From positions 121,763 to 185,762 of the forward strand of contig NZ_JOIR01000008.1 in assembly GCF_000720115.1 (NCBI RefSeq): DNA of 64,000 bases, in the 5' to 3' direction. The translations under genes and the position numbers were made by a program. This document shows, in pieces, positions 1-8,882 of this stretch (position 1 is the stretch's first letter; every line of letters starts with the position of its first letter). The DNA is from Streptomyces sp. NRRL F-2580 (lineage in GTDB: Bacteria > Actinomycetota > Actinomycetes > Streptomycetales > Streptomycetaceae). Under the pieces are notes generated by a model, which saw only the letters and a list, made by a program, of their open reading frames with translations, ran no database searches and was not told the origin of the DNA.

Positions 1-1293
1 GGCCAGCTCCGCGCGCAGCACGCTCCAGAAGGTGTCGGGGTCGGGTGCGGACTGCTGCCAGTCGAGCAGGCGGGACAGCCAGCCGGGCCGCGTGGGGTCC
101 GCGCGCTCCTCGTCGGGGTCGGCGGCGGCGTCGGGCGTCGCGGTGGCGTACGGGTTGCCGAGGGCCACCACGCCGGCCTCGGCGACGCGGTGCATCTGCC
201 GGGTCCGCACGATGACCTCGGCCACGTAGCCCTCGGGCGTGGCGACGGCGGTGTGCAGCGACTGGTAGAGGTTGAACTTCGGGGTGGCGATGAAGTCCTT
301 GAACTCCGAGACGACCGGGGTGAAGCAGGTGTGCAGCTCGCCCAGGACCGCGTAGCAGTCGGCGTTCTCGCCGACGAGGACGAGGATGCGGCCGAAGTCG
401 GAGCCGCGCAGCTCGCCGCGCGTCCGGGCGATCCGGTGCACCGAGACGAAGTGTCGTGGCCTGACCTGTACCTCGGCGGCGATGCCGGCGTCGCGCAGGA
501 CGGCGCGTACGGAGTCGGCGATGCCGGGCAGCGGGTCGCGTTCCCCGGCATGGGCCGCGATGAGCGCGCGGGTGCTCTCGTACTCCTCGGGGTGCAGGAT
601 CGCGAAGACGAGGTCTTCCAGCTCGGTCTTCAGGGCCTGGACGCCGAGCCGTTCGGCGAGCGGGATGAGGACGTCGCGGGTGACCTTGGCGATGCGGGCC
701 TGTTTCTCGGGGCGCATCACGCCGAGGGTGCGCATGTTGTGCAGCCGGTCGGCGAGTTTGATGGACATGACGCGGACGTCGTTGCCGGTGGCGACGAGCA
801 TCTTGCGGAAGGTCTCGGGCTCGGCGGCGGCGCCGTAGTCGATCTTCTCGACCTTGGTGACGCCGTCGACGATGAAGCAGACCTCGTCGCCGAACTCCGC
901 GCGGACCTGATCGAGGGTCACCTCGGTGTCCTCGACGGTGTCGTGGAGCAGAGAGGCCGTCAGAGTGGTGGTCTCGGCGCCGAGTTCGGCGAGGATCAGG
1001 GTGACGGCGAGCGGATGTGTGATGTACGGCTCACCACTTTTTCGCATCTGACCGCGGTGCGAGGTCTCCGCGAGGAGATACGCGCGGCGCAGAATGGACA
1101 AATCGGCGTCCGGGTGGTGGGCGCGATGTGCCTCGGCGACGTGGCCGATCGCGTCCGGGAGCCGGTCCCGGGACGTCGGCCCGAGCAGGGCCGCGCGCCC
1201 GAGCCGGCGCAGATCGAGCCTGGTCCGGCCCCGTCTGCGGAGCTCAGGGCGCGCTTCGGGGTGTGCTTCGGGGTTCGTGGCCTCTGCACTCAT
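1..1293 (-). CDS. rshA: RelA/SpoT homologue (p)ppGpp hydrolase/synthetase, C-terminus cut by window edge
   Basis: Makes and/or degrades the stringent-response alarmone (p)ppGpp in the cytoplasm. The visible 431 codons start at ATG 1293 behind GGAGGTG. An HD hydrolase domain covers about residues 65-210, with the metal motif HD at residues 117-118 followed by ED. A RelA/SpoT synthetase domain follows (about 270-360), with recognisable FKDFIATPKFNLYQSLHT. The synthetase half is divergent: the usual DLxGIRV element reads DFGRILVLV, the RxKxxxS lysine is arginine, and the segment after the catalytic glutamate region lacks AAHW. The C-terminal regulatory part lies outside the window. Position next to dapF and miaA matches S. 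coelicolor rshA rather than relA. Confidence 0.88.
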   Translation of the reverse strand, partial: MSAEATNPEAHPEARPELRRRGRTRLDLRRLGRAALLGPTSRDRLPDAIGHVAEAHRAHHPDADLSILRRAYLLAETSHRGQMRKSGEPYITHPLAVTLILAELGAETTTLTASLLHDTVEDTEVTLDQVRAEFGDEVCFIVDGVTKVEKIDYGAAAEPETFRKMLVATGNDVRVMSIKLADRLHNMRTLGVMRPEKQARIAKVTRDVLIPLAERLGVQALKTELEDLVFAILHPEEYESTRALIAAHAGERDPLPGIADSVRAVLRDAGIAAEVQVRPRHFVSVHRIARTRGELRGSDFGRILVLVGENADCYAVLGELHTCFTPVVSEFKDFIATPKFNLYQSLHTAVATPEGYVAEVIVRTRQMHRVAEAGVVALGNPYATATPDAAADPDEERADPTRPGWLSRLLDWQQSAPDPDTFWSVLRAELA

Positions 1294-1433
1294 GGGCACC
1301 TCCGGCGGCTTCGACCGGCGGTGGCGGGCATGGGGTGAGCCCTCAGGGCCGGTGCCTGATGTTACCGACCCCACCACGTGGCGCAGTCCACCTCTCGCTC
1401 AGCGTGAAACGGATCACCCATTAGAGGGAAGCT

Positions 1434-2309
1434 TCAGGCGAAAGCCGTTTCGGTGAGCCAGGCCTCGTCGAACTCGCCCGTGGCCACGATCACGGCCGGT
1501 CCGGTCATGTCGATCTGCCCGTCGGGGTGTTCGGTGATGAGCAGGGTTCCGCCCGGGAGGTCGACGGTGTACGTGACCGGTGCGCCGGTGACGGCCGGGT
1601 CGACGCCGTCGCGGCGGATGGTGGCCACGGCGACGGCGCAGGCGCCGGTGCCGCAGGAGCGGGTCTCGCCGGAGCCGCGCTCGTGGACGCGCATGGCGAC
1701 GTGGCGGGGGCCGCGGTCGACGACGAACTCGACATTGACGCCCGTCGGGTACGCGGACTCCGGGCTGAAGGGCGGGGCGGTGTAGAGGGTCCCGGCGTCG
1801 TCGAGGCTTTCAACGAAGGCCACGGCGTGCGGGTTCCCCATGTTCACGTTGCGCGCGGGCCAGCTCCGGGAGCCGACGCTGACCGTCACCTCGCCCTCGG
1901 GAAGTGCCGCGCGGCCCATGGAGACGGTGACGTCGCCGGTCTTGTCGAGGTGGACCCGCTTGATCCCGCCGCGGGTGGCGATCGCCAGGTCCCCGGGCTC
2001 GACGTGGCCGGCGTACTGGAGGTAGCGGGCGAAGACGCGCACGCCGTTGCCGCACATCTCGGCGATGGATCCGTCGCTGTTGCGGTAGTCCATGAACCAC
2101 TCCGCCTCGTCGGCGAGGTGCGCCGCCTCCGGGTGCGCGGCGGACCGGACGACGTGCAGGACACCGTCCGCGCCGATCCCGGCCCGCCGGTCGCACAGCC
2201 TCGCGACCGCGGACGCGGGCAGCTCGACGGCGTTGTCCGGGTCCGGGACGATCACGAAGTCGTTCTCGGTGCCGTGGCCCTTGAGGAAGGAGAGGGTGCG
2301 CTGAGTCAC
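1434..2309 (-). CDS. dapF: Diaminopimelate epimerase
   Basis: Converts LL- to meso-diaminopimelate for lysine and peptidoglycan synthesis (LL-DAP is the form used in Streptomyces walls, meso-DAP the lysine precursor). The 291-aa length is normal. Both catalytic cysteines of this cofactor-free epimerase are present: Cys86 in EMCGNGVR and Cys219 in RSCGTGACA. The N-terminal GHGTENDFV matches the family signature. It starts at GTG 2309. It lies between a small membrane protein gene and rshA on the same strand, the usual Streptomyces order after miaA. Confidence 0.95.
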   Translation of the reverse strand: MTQRTLSFLKGHGTENDFVIVPDPDNAVELPASAVARLCDRRAGIGADGVLHVVRSAAHPEAAHLADEAEWFMDYRNSDGSIAEMCGNGVRVFARYLQYAGHVEPGDLAIATRGGIKRVHLDKTGDVTVSMGRAALPEGEVTVSVGSRSWPARNVNMGNPHAVAFVESLDDAGTLYTAPPFSPESAYPTGVNVEFVVDRGPRHVAMRVHERGSGETRSCGTGACAVAVATIRRDGVDPAVTGAPVTYTVDLPGGTLLITEHPDGQIDMTGPAVIVATGEFDEAWLTETAFA

Positions 2310-2381
2310 CCGCCCATGGTAGCGAGGCGCGGCTCAGCGGCGCCGCGCGGTCCAGTACGCGGACCCGTGCGGGAGGTCCGG

Positions 2382-2900
2382 TCAGCGGAGCCGGGCGACC
2401 CGGTACACGGCGAGGGACACGACGGCCAGCGCGATCACGGCGTACAGCGCGGCCATGCGCCAGTCGGGGCGGCGGCCGCTCCCCCGGGCCGGGAGCCCGG
2501 GCCAGGTGTAGCCGACCCTTCGGGCGGCCATCATCCCCCAGCCTCCGGCGCAGCAGCTGAGCAGGAAGCCGAGCATGGCGACCACGGCTCCGCCGTCGCC
2601 GAATTCGAACGCGAGCGGGAAGGCGAACATCAGGGAACCGGCGGCGGCGAGCACCGCGATGGGGGCGATCTGCCACAGGCGCAGGCGGCGCTGCGGGCGC
2701 AGCTCGACCTCGAACTCGGGGACGGCGGCCGCCTCGGCCTCGGCGGTGTCCGGGGCGTCCGGGCCGTCGGGGGTCAGCCGCGCGGGGTTCGCGGGCAGCC
2801 CGAGGCCCGCGGGCCCGTCCGTGCCGTCGAGAAGCGTCGGATCCGCTTCCCGCCGGGTGTCGTCCCGCCCGGTGTCGCGAGGGCCGGCCTCCATCGCCAC
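2382..2900 (-). CDS. Conserved actinobacterial membrane protein, unknown function
   Basis: A 172-aa protein with a polar, Pro/Asp-rich N-terminus of about 70 residues. Hydrophobic segments follow around residues 77-97, 103-122 and 148-166, so it is probably an integral membrane protein with a cytoplasmic head. I recognise no catalytic motif. The GTG start at 2900 is preceded at good spacing by GGGGAGGG; an ATG lies two codons further in. It sits between miaA and dapF on the same strand with a 72-bp gap to dapF, so co-transcription with these housekeeping genes is likely. Confidence 0.72.
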   Translation of the reverse strand: MAMEAGPRDTGRDDTRREADPTLLDGTDGPAGLGLPANPARLTPDGPDAPDTAEAEAAAVPEFEVELRPQRRLRLWQIAPIAVLAAAGSLMFAFPLAFEFGDGGAVVAMLGFLLSCCAGGWGMMAARRVGYTWPGLPARGSGRRPDWRMAALYAVIALAVVSLAVYRVARLR

Positions 2901-3026
2901 GCGCCCTCCCCACTCGGACTCAGTGCGCCGCCATTCACCGCAGGTGACCGCACCCGCAGGAGTTTGATGATGGCACGCCCCCGGCCCCGCAACCGGCGCC
3001 CGGGGCGTCCCGATGCCATCACGTGA

Positions 3027-3965
3027 TCAGGCTGTGACCGCTCGTTCGACCAACGACTGCGCGAGTCCGGGGAGTTCCCCCCGGTCGGCGGCGGCTCCGC
3101 TGAGCCAGTGCACGCGCGGGTCGCGGCGGAACCAGGAGTCCTGGCGGCGGGCGAACCGCTTGGTCGCCCGGACGGTCTCCGCCCTGGCCTCGTCCTCGGT
3201 GCACTCCCCGGCAAGCGCGGCGAGTACCTGCTGGTAGCCGAGCGCCCTGGAAGCGGTGATTCCGTCGCGCAGCCCGCGGGCCTCCAGCGCGCGGACCTCG
3301 TCCACCAGGCCGGCCTCCCACATCCGGTCCACGCGCAGCGCGATCCGCTCGTCGAGCTCCGGCCGGGCGACGTCGACGCCGATCTGCACGGTGTCGTAGA
3401 CGGACTCGTGACCGGGCAGGTTGGCCGTGAACGGGCGTCCGGTGATCTCGATGACCTCCAGCGCGCGCACGATGCGGCGGCCGTTGCTGGGCAGGATGGC
3501 CTGGGCGGCGGCCGGGTCGGCGGCGGCGAGCCGGGCGTGCAGGGCTCCGGAGCCGCGCAGCGTGAGCTCGTCCTCCAGCCGGGCGCGGACCTCGGGGTCG
3601 GTGCCGGGGAACTCCATGACGTCCAGGGCGCCGCGGACGTACAGACCGGAGCCGCCGACGACCACGGGCGTACGGCCCTCGGCGAGCAGTTTGTCGATCT
3701 CCACGCGGGCCAGGCGCTGGTACTCGGCCACGTTCGCGGTGTCGGTGACGTCCCAGATGTCGAGGAGGTGGTGCGGGACCCCGCCTCGCTCCTCGGTCGT
3801 CAGCTTGGCGGTGCCGATGTCCATCCCCCGGTACAGCTGCATGGAGTCGGCGTTGACGACTTCGCCGTCGAATTGGCGGGCCAGGGCGACGCCCAGGTCG
3901 GACTTTCCTGCCGCGGTGGGACCGACGACGGCGATGACCCGCGGGGCGGGGGCTGCTTTCCTCAC
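3027..3965 (-). CDS. miaA: tRNA dimethylallyltransferase
   Basis: Transfers the dimethylallyl group to N6 of A37 in tRNAs reading UNN codons; MiaB, encoded a few genes upstream, then acts on the product. The 312 residues begin with a P-loop, VVGPTAAGKSDL (about 13-24). NADSMQLYRGMDIGTAK (about 38-54) and the family's DVMEFPGTDP-type segment follow. GTG 3965 is the likely start, with only a weak ribosome site visible. The gene runs toward the small membrane gene and dapF. Confidence 0.95.
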   Translation of the reverse strand: MRKAAPAPRVIAVVGPTAAGKSDLGVALARQFDGEVVNADSMQLYRGMDIGTAKLTTEERGGVPHHLLDIWDVTDTANVAEYQRLARVEIDKLLAEGRTPVVVGGSGLYVRGALDVMEFPGTDPEVRARLEDELTLRGSGALHARLAAADPAAAQAILPSNGRRIVRALEVIEITGRPFTANLPGHESVYDTVQIGVDVARPELDERIALRVDRMWEAGLVDEVRALEARGLRDGITASRALGYQQVLAALAGECTEDEARAETVRATKRFARRQDSWFRRDPRVHWLSGAAADRGELPGLAQSLVERAVTA

Positions 3966-4135
3966 CGCCCCAGTCTCTCAGCCCCTGGTCAAGACGCGGC
4001 CATGTACCCGATCGAGTTACGTGACGGAGCGGGGGTGGGGTCGTTGCCCTGGCGAGGTTCCGGCCCGGTGTGCGCCGTGCGTACCCCTTGCACATGCCCG
4101 GCGTACGCCTTGCGGAGGCCGGTTCGGTACGCGGC

Positions 4136-4161
4136 GGAACCTCACTCACACGAGTAACGTT
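4136..4161 (+). promoter_or_regulatory. Candidate ECF sigma (SigR-like) promoter
   Basis: GGAAC and GTT are separated by exactly 18 bases, matching the GGAAY-N18/19-GTT pattern of Streptomyces SigR and mycobacterial SigH promoters. The GTT lies 12 bases before the ATG of the 71-aa gene, which leaves a very short leader containing the ribosome site. Short motifs of this kind occur by chance, so this is a prediction. Confidence 0.35.
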
Positions 4162-4173
4162 ATAGGAGGAGAC

Positions 4174-4389
4174 ATGGGCGTTTTTGACTGGTTTTTTCGT
4201 CGTAAGGACGAGGTCGCGACCGAGGAGGTCGCTGCCGAGGCCGTGACGGTGGAGTCCGGTGCGGCCGAAGAGGCCGAGGCCGAGCCGGCGGTTGCGGAGG
4301 CTCCGGCGGTGGAAGCCGTGGAGATCCCGAAGCAACAGTCGGCCGAGGTGGCCGCGGACAGCGAAGCCGGCGAGGGCGCCCGCACGTAG
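4174..4389 (+). CDS. Small acidic protein, unknown function
   Basis: A 71-aa protein starting MGVFDWFFRRKDE, followed by a long Glu/Ala/Val-rich acidic tail. ATG 4174 has a near-perfect AGGAGGAG ribosome site; an in-frame reading upstream of it is not supported. The first codons use TTT repeatedly, unusual here, giving an AT-rich start region. No domain is recognised. The aromatic-basic head with an acidic tail could bind a membrane or partner, but that is a guess. It is followed 23 bp later by the antitoxin-like gene, so the two may form a short operon behind a possible ECF sigma promoter. Confidence 0.75.
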   Translation: MGVFDWFFRRKDEVATEEVAAEAVTVESGAAEEAEAEPAVAEAPAVEAVEIPKQQSAEVAADSEAGEGART

Positions 4390-4412
4390 CGACCGCCAAC
4401 GGAAGGTGACCC

Positions 4413-4658
4413 ATGGGCCTGCTGGACAATCTGAAGGCCAAGCTCGGTCCGGCGAAGGACAAGGTCGGCGACCTCGCCCAGAAGAACGAGGGCAAGATCG
4501 CCGAGGGCCTGGACAAGGTGGCCAAGGTCGTGGACTCCAAGACCCACGGCAAGTACAGCGACCGGATCACGAGCGGTACGGGCAAGGCGAAGGACGCCCT
4601 GGGCAAGATCGCACACAAGGACACCCCCGGCGGTACGACGCCGCCGGCCACCTCCTGA
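4413..4658 (+). CDS. MT0933/Rv0909-type antitoxin-like small protein
   Basis: An 81-aa lysine-rich amphipathic protein beginning MGLLDNLKAKLGPAKDKV and containing HGKYSDRITSGTGKAKDAL, the pattern of the MT0933-like antitoxin family (the Rv0909 type in M. tuberculosis). GGAAGGTG precedes ATG 4413. No adjacent toxin gene is seen, and such stand-alone copies are common in Streptomyces, so an antitoxin role is unproven; CsbD-like stress proteins have similar composition. The gene is closed by a strong hairpin 10 bp after the stop. Confidence 0.75.
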   Translation: MGLLDNLKAKLGPAKDKVGDLAQKNEGKIAEGLDKVAKVVDSKTHGKYSDRITSGTGKAKDALGKIAHKDTPGGTTPPATS

Positions 4659-4668
4659 CGCGGTCCCG

Positions 4669-4713
4669 GAAGGGGCGCGGGACCAGCAGCTACTGCCGGT
4701 CCCGCGCCCCTTC
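4669..4713 (+). terminator. Strong intergenic hairpin terminator
   Basis: Two perfect 16-base arms (4669-4684 and 4698-4713, GAAGGGGCGCGGGACC and its complement) flank a 13-base loop. It lies directly after the small antitoxin-like gene and ahead of the convergent dioxygenase-fold gene, so it could stop transcription from both sides. Confidence 0.75.
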
Positions 4714-4761
4714 GCCGTTTTCCGGGCCTACGGCCGGTGCGTGCGCGCGGCCGGTACGCGC

Positions 4762-5484
4762 CTACGACCAGGCGGCGACGAAGTACCCGACCCCGTACGG
4801 CGCGTCCTCGTACAGCAGCCGGCCTTCGAGGCCGGCGCCCTCGGCGGCGCCGGCCAGCACCTGCCAGGGGGCCCGGCCGGCGGCTTGGAGTTCGGCCGCG
4901 AGTTCGGCGTCGAGGGCGGCGAGGGCGGCCGCGTCGGCGGCGCCCAGGGCGCGGGCGGCGGCCGCGTCGAAGGCGGCGGCGCGCTCGTCGAGGTAACCGG
5001 GGGCCTTGAGGGTCCGGCAGGCGCTGCCGTCCCCGAGGACCAGCATGGCCACGCGTTCGGCGGAGGCGCCCAGGTCCGCGCCGAGCAGGCCGCAGCCGCT
5101 CGGGGCGAGGTCCGCGGCGACGGCAACACCGGCGACCGGGGCGGCCGCCCAGCGGGCCTGGCCGAGCAGCCAGCCGGCCACCGCGAGGGAAGCCGGCAGG
5201 GTGTCCCCGGTGGCGTGGTCGCTCGGCGGTTCGCCCAGGTTGGGGCCCAGGGTGACGGTCAGGTCCACGCCGAACCCGGCGAAGCCGCCGGGGGTGCCCT
5301 GGTCGTACGCGCCGCCCTCGGCGGCGGCCCCGACCACGACCAGCAGGTCGGGCCGGGAGGCGGCGAGCACCGCCAGGGCGTCGGAGCAGGCGGTGCGGGC
5401 GTCGCCGAGTTCGGCGGCGGCCCCCGCGGCGACCTCCGGCACGAGCAGCGGCGGGGCGGGACAGACGGCGGCGGCTACGAGCAT
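4762..5484 (-). CDS. Class III extradiol dioxygenase-fold protein
   Basis: A 240-aa protein starting MLVAAAVCPAPPLLVPEVA, typical of the small Streptomyces proteins annotated as class III extradiol ring-cleavage dioxygenase family next to miaB. It contains DLLVVVGAAAEGG and LVLGDGSACRT strand-loop motifs and ends ...GVGYFVAAW. The metal-binding His residues of the classical LigB active site are not obvious, so enzymatic activity is uncertain. ATG 5484 is chosen because upstream in-frame sequence is the repeat element and not coding-like. It is probably co-transcribed with miaB. Confidence 0.78.
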   Translation of the reverse strand: MLVAAAVCPAPPLLVPEVAAGAAAELGDARTACSDALAVLAASRPDLLVVVGAAAEGGAYDQGTPGGFAGFGVDLTVTLGPNLGEPPSDHATGDTLPASLAVAGWLLGQARWAAAPVAGVAVAADLAPSGCGLLGADLGASAERVAMLVLGDGSACRTLKAPGYLDERAAAFDAAAARALGAADAAALAALDAELAAELQAAGRAPWQVLAGAAEGAGLEGRLLYEDAPYGVGYFVAAWS

Positions 5485-5554
5485 GATCCGCAGCCTAACG
5501 CCAGCGCGGCTCGGGCGGGCGGCCGTGCGGCTTGGGCGCCGCCGCCCGCGCGCA

Positions 5555-5640
5555 TTCAAGCCCGGGGCTCTCCGCCCCGGACCCTCCCCCGGACTCCGTC
5601 CGGGGGACCCCCGCGCCTCAGACGCCGGCGGGGCTGGAAT
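5555..5640. repeat. Streptomyces intergenic repeat element overlapping the miaB 3' end
   Basis: This element, read on the minus strand, is CAGCCCCGCCGGCGTCTGAGG followed by a GC hairpin module GGGGGTCCCCC-GGACGGAGTCCGGGGGAGG, the same units seen in the array near 25.0-25.4 kb and, in part, near 46.55 kb. It supplies the last few codons (SPAGV) and the TGA stop of miaB, so the repeat has captured the gene end. Confidence 0.7.
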
Positions 5641-7153
5641 CAGCCACCGCGCAGCCCGAGGTGGTGGCCGGGAGGGGGGCCGGGACGCCGAGGGTCGGGA
5701 TGCCGAGCATGACGCCCGCGGGCTGGGCCGGGGCGGCGTTGCGCTTCTCCCAGGCGTCGCCGGCGCGGGTGCGGCGCACGGTGAGCGTCGGGCCCTCGGC
5801 CAGCAGGTGGTGCGGGGCCGCGTAGGTGATGTCCACGGTGACCACGTCGCCCGGGCGGACCTCCGCCTCCGGCTTCGTGAAGTGGACCAGGCGGTTGTCG
5901 GGGGCGCGGCCCGACAGGCGGTGGGTGGCGCCGTCCTTGCGGCCCTCGCCCTCCGCGACCATGACCTCCAGGGTGCGGCCGACCTGCTTCTTGTTCTCCT
6001 CCCAGGAGATCTCCTCCTGGAGGGCGACCAGGCGCATGTAGCGGTCCTGCACGACCTCCTTGGGGATCTGCCCGTCCATGTCGGCGGCGGGGGTGCCGGG
6101 CCGCTTGGAGTACTGGAAGGTGAAGGCGTTCGCGAAGCGGGCCTCGCGCACGGTGTGCATGGTCTGCTGGAAGTCCTCCTCCGTCTCACCGGGGAAGCCC
6201 ACGATGATGTCGGTGGAGATCGCGGCGTGCGGGATCGCGGCGCGGACCTTCTCGATGATGCCGAGGAACCGCTCCTGCCGGTACGAGCGGCGCATCGCCT
6301 TGAGGATCGGGTCCGAGCCGGACTGCAGCGGCATGTGCAGCTGCGGCATCACGTTCGGCGTCTCGGCCATCGCCGCGATCACGTCGTCCGTGAAGTCGCG
6401 CGGGTGCGGGGAGGTGAAGCGGACCCGCTCCAGGCCCTGGATCTGGCCGCAGGCGCGCAGCAGCTTGCTGAAGGCCTCGCGGTCGCCCAGGTCGGAGCCG
6501 TAGGCGTTCACGTTCTGTCCGAGCAGGGTGATCTCCGAGACGCCCTCGGCGACCAAGGCCTCCACCTCGGCGAGGATGTCGCCGGGCCGGCGGTCCTCCT
6601 CCTTGCCGCGCAGCGCCGGGACGATGCAGAAGGTGCAGGTGTTGTTGCAGCCGACGGAGATCGAGACCCAGGCGGCGTACGCGGACTCGCGGCGGGTCGG
6701 GAGCGTGGAGGGGAACGCCTCCAGCGACTCGGCGATCTCGACCTGCGCCTCTTCCTGGATGCGGGCGCGCTCCAGCAGCACGGGGAGCTTGCCGATGTTG
6801 TGCGTACCGAAGACGACGTCGACCCACGGGGCCTTCTTGACGATCGTGTCGCGGTCCTTCTGCGCGAGGCAGCCGCCGACCGCGATCTGCATGCCGGGGC
6901 GCTTGGTCTTCATCGGGGCCAGCCGGCCGAGGTTGCCGTACAGCTTGTTGTCGGCGTTCTCGCGGACCGCGCAGGTGTTGAAGACCACGACGTCGGCGTC
7001 GCCGTCGGAGCCCTCGGGCGCCCTGACGTAGCCGGCGTCCTCCAGCAGACCGGAAAGCCGCTCGGAGTCGTGCACGTTCATCTGGCACCCGTAGGTGCGC
7101 ACCTCGTAGCTTCGCTTCTCGTCCACTGCCTGGCTCCGGTCGCTGCTGGTCAT
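5618..7153 (-). CDS. miaB: tRNA-2-methylthio-N6-dimethylallyladenosine synthase
   Basis: Radical SAM methylthiotransferase that adds the 2-methylthio group to i6A37 of tRNA, acting after MiaA. The 511 residues show the N-terminal domain cysteines ([26 protein letters not shown]), the radical SAM cluster motif [12 protein letters not shown] (about residues 155-167), and a C-terminal TRAM domain (about 385-455). The tail after it is Ala/Pro-rich, and its final residues come from a repeat element. ATG 7153 overlaps the stop of the upstream gene as ATGA, indicating translational coupling. Confidence 0.95.
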   Translation of the reverse strand: MTSSDRSQAVDEKRSYEVRTYGCQMNVHDSERLSGLLEDAGYVRAPEGSDGDADVVVFNTCAVRENADNKLYGNLGRLAPMKTKRPGMQIAVGGCLAQKDRDTIVKKAPWVDVVFGTHNIGKLPVLLERARIQEEAQVEIAESLEAFPSTLPTRRESAYAAWVSISVGCNNTCTFCIVPALRGKEEDRRPGDILAEVEALVAEGVSEITLLGQNVNAYGSDLGDREAFSKLLRACGQIQGLERVRFTSPHPRDFTDDVIAAMAETPNVMPQLHMPLQSGSDPILKAMRRSYRQERFLGIIEKVRAAIPHAAISTDIIVGFPGETEEDFQQTMHTVREARFANAFTFQYSKRPGTPAADMDGQIPKEVVQDRYMRLVALQEEISWEENKKQVGRTLEVMVAEGEGRKDGATHRLSGRAPDNRLVHFTKPEAEVRPGDVVTVDITYAAPHHLLAEGPTLTVRRTRAGDAWEKRNAAPAQPAGVMLGIPTLGVPAPLPATTSGCAVADSSPAGV

Positions 7154-7848
7154 GCAACAAGGGTAGGCGGTACCCGGGAGCCCTCCGGTCCCCCGTGCAG
7201 CCGGCCCTCGGGGAGCCGGCGGCCGAAGAGGAGCAGCAGCAGGTCCTGGGCGTTCCCGTAGAGGGGCGTTCCGTTTCCGTGGGACCAGTCGAGGTCGTCG
7301 GCGCACAGCCGGAGGCCGGTCAGGTCCGCGCCGAAGAAGCGCAGGGTGCGGGGGGTGACGGCGTCGAGGAGGAGCCGCAGCCGGTCCTCGGGGACGCGGC
7401 GCGGGTGGCCGAGTGCGGTGGTGATGTCGAGGCCGTGGACCACGTCGTGGGCGAGGGCCCCGGTGGGGCCGGCGGCGGGGGGCTTCCAGGGGTGGCCGGC
7501 GTTCTCGCGGAGCAGCGCGGCGAGCTCGCGCGGGCCGAAGGCGGCGGCGTCGCGGCGCGCGGTGCGGTCGGTCATCCGGTGCAGGTTCCCGCGGGCCCGC
7601 AGCAGCTCGGCGGCGAAGCCGGGGAGGGAGGTGCGGAACCCGAGCGACATGTGGGCGGCGACCTCCCGGACGCGCCAGCCGCCGCAGAGGGACGGGACGT
7701 CCCATTGGGCCGGGGCGAGGGCGTCGAGTACGTCGGCCAGCTCGCGGCGTTCGGCGGCGACGGCCGCGGCGATCGTACGGCGGCTCACGGATCGGCTCAC
7801 GGGGTGGGAGGCGGGGCCGGGCGCGGGTTGCGGTGTTGATCGGCTCAT
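7150..7848 (-). CDS. Maleylpyruvate isomerase/DinB-like (mycothiol-dependent enzyme family) protein
   Basis: A 232-aa protein with the TIGR03083-type pattern of actinobacterial DinB-like mycothiol-dependent enzymes: [15 protein letters not shown] near residue 55 and [15 protein letters not shown] near residue 130, which carry metal-ligand histidines. It probably works in cytosolic thiol or detoxification chemistry; the substrate is unknown. ATG 7848 is preferred to an upstream TTG that would add a rare TTA codon. Its TGA overlaps the miaB ATG. It is divergent from the LysR gene starting at 7919. Confidence 0.8.
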   Translation of the reverse strand: MSRSTPQPAPGPASHPVSRSVSRRTIAAAVAAERRELADVLDALAPAQWDVPSLCGGWRVREVAAHMSLGFRTSLPGFAAELLRARGNLHRMTDRTARRDAAAFGPRELAALLRENAGHPWKPPAAGPTGALAHDVVHGLDITTALGHPRRVPEDRLRLLLDAVTPRTLRFFGADLTGLRLCADDLDWSHGNGTPLYGNAQDLLLLLFGRRLPEGRLHGGPEGSRVPPTLVA

Positions 7849-7918
7849 GGAACCAGGCTCGGCCGCCGCCCCGCATAAGTCCAAGAGCGGGTTCTTCTGC
7901 GATCTAGAATCAGCGGTT

Positions 7919-8851
7919 ATGGAATTGGCTCAGCTGCGCTATTTCGTGGCGGTGGTGGAGGAGGGCAGCTTCACCCGGGCCGGAACGCGGCTGCACGTCT
8001 CCCAGCCGGGGGTGAGCGCACAGATACGCCGGCTGGAACGGGAGCTGGGGCAGCGGCTGCTCGACCGGTCCGGGCGGCGGGTCACGCCGACCGAGACGGG
8101 CGAGGCCGTCCTCTCGTACGCGCGGGCCGCGCTCGCGGCGGTGGAGGGGGTGCGGCGGACGGCCGAGGAGTTCTCCGGGCTGCTGCGCGGGCGGGTGGCC
8201 CTCGGGCTGATCCCGGGCGCGGCCGGGGCGGCGATGGACGGGTTCGACGTGGTGGAGACGCTCGGGAACTTCCACGACGAGCACCCCCGGGTGGAGATCG
8301 CGCTGTCCGAGGACACCTCGGAGCGGATGCTGGCCGCCCTGCTGCGCGGGGAGCTGGACCTGGCGGTGGTCGGCCTCGGCGGGGAGCCGCCTCCGGGGAT
8401 CTCCTGCCAGGTGCTGCTCGACGAACCCCTGGTGGCGGCGGTCCGGGCGGACGATCCCCTCCTGGCCCAGTCCGTGTACGGCGGGATCCCGCTGGCGGCG
8501 CTGCGCGAGCGGGCGCTGATCAGCCTGCCGCGCGGGACGGGACTGCGCGGGGTGCTGGAGCGGGCGTGCGCGGAGGCGGGGTTCGCGCCGCGGGTGGAGT
8601 TCGAGGCGGCGGCGCCCACGGTGCTGGTCCGGCTGGCCGCGCGGGGGCTGGGGGTGGCCGTGGTGCCGTCCGGGGCGGAGTCCGGCGCGGGCTCACGGGC
8701 CGGCGGCGGACTGTGCGCGCTGCGGATCACCGAGCCGGCGCTGAACGGGCGGGTGGCGCTGGCCTGGCGCACGGCCGGGCCGGCCGGACCCGCCGCCCGC
8801 AGGCTGCTGGGACGGCTGCGCGCGGAGGCCCCCGGACGGCCCGCGCCGTGA
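7919..8851 (+). CDS. LysR-family transcriptional regulator
   Basis: A 310-aa LysR regulator. The N-terminal winged HTH (residues 1-60, LRYFVAVVEEGSFTRAGTRLHVSQPGVSAQIRRLE) is classic, and a type 2 periplasmic-binding-like effector domain spans about 90-300. ATG 7919 places MELAQLRYF at the family's usual start. The adjacent divergent gene (isomerase-like) is the expected target, since LysR proteins commonly control the divergent neighbour. The effector cannot be inferred. Confidence 0.92.
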   Translation: MELAQLRYFVAVVEEGSFTRAGTRLHVSQPGVSAQIRRLERELGQRLLDRSGRRVTPTETGEAVLSYARAALAAVEGVRRTAEEFSGLLRGRVALGLIPGAAGAAMDGFDVVETLGNFHDEHPRVEIALSEDTSERMLAALLRGELDLAVVGLGGEPPPGISCQVLLDEPLVAAVRADDPLLAQSVYGGIPLAALRERALISLPRGTGLRGVLERACAEAGFAPRVEFEAAAPTVLVRLAARGLGVAVVPSGAESGAGSRAGGGLCALRITEPALNGRVALAWRTAGPAGPAARRLLGRLRAEAPGRPAP

Positions 8852-8882
8852 CAGGAGGGCGGTCGGGTGGCAGGATCGCGCC

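Noticed and set aside
1527..3026. A 499-codon open frame opposite dapF
   Set aside because: Antisense shadow of dapF and the membrane protein gene, which have clear family motifs.
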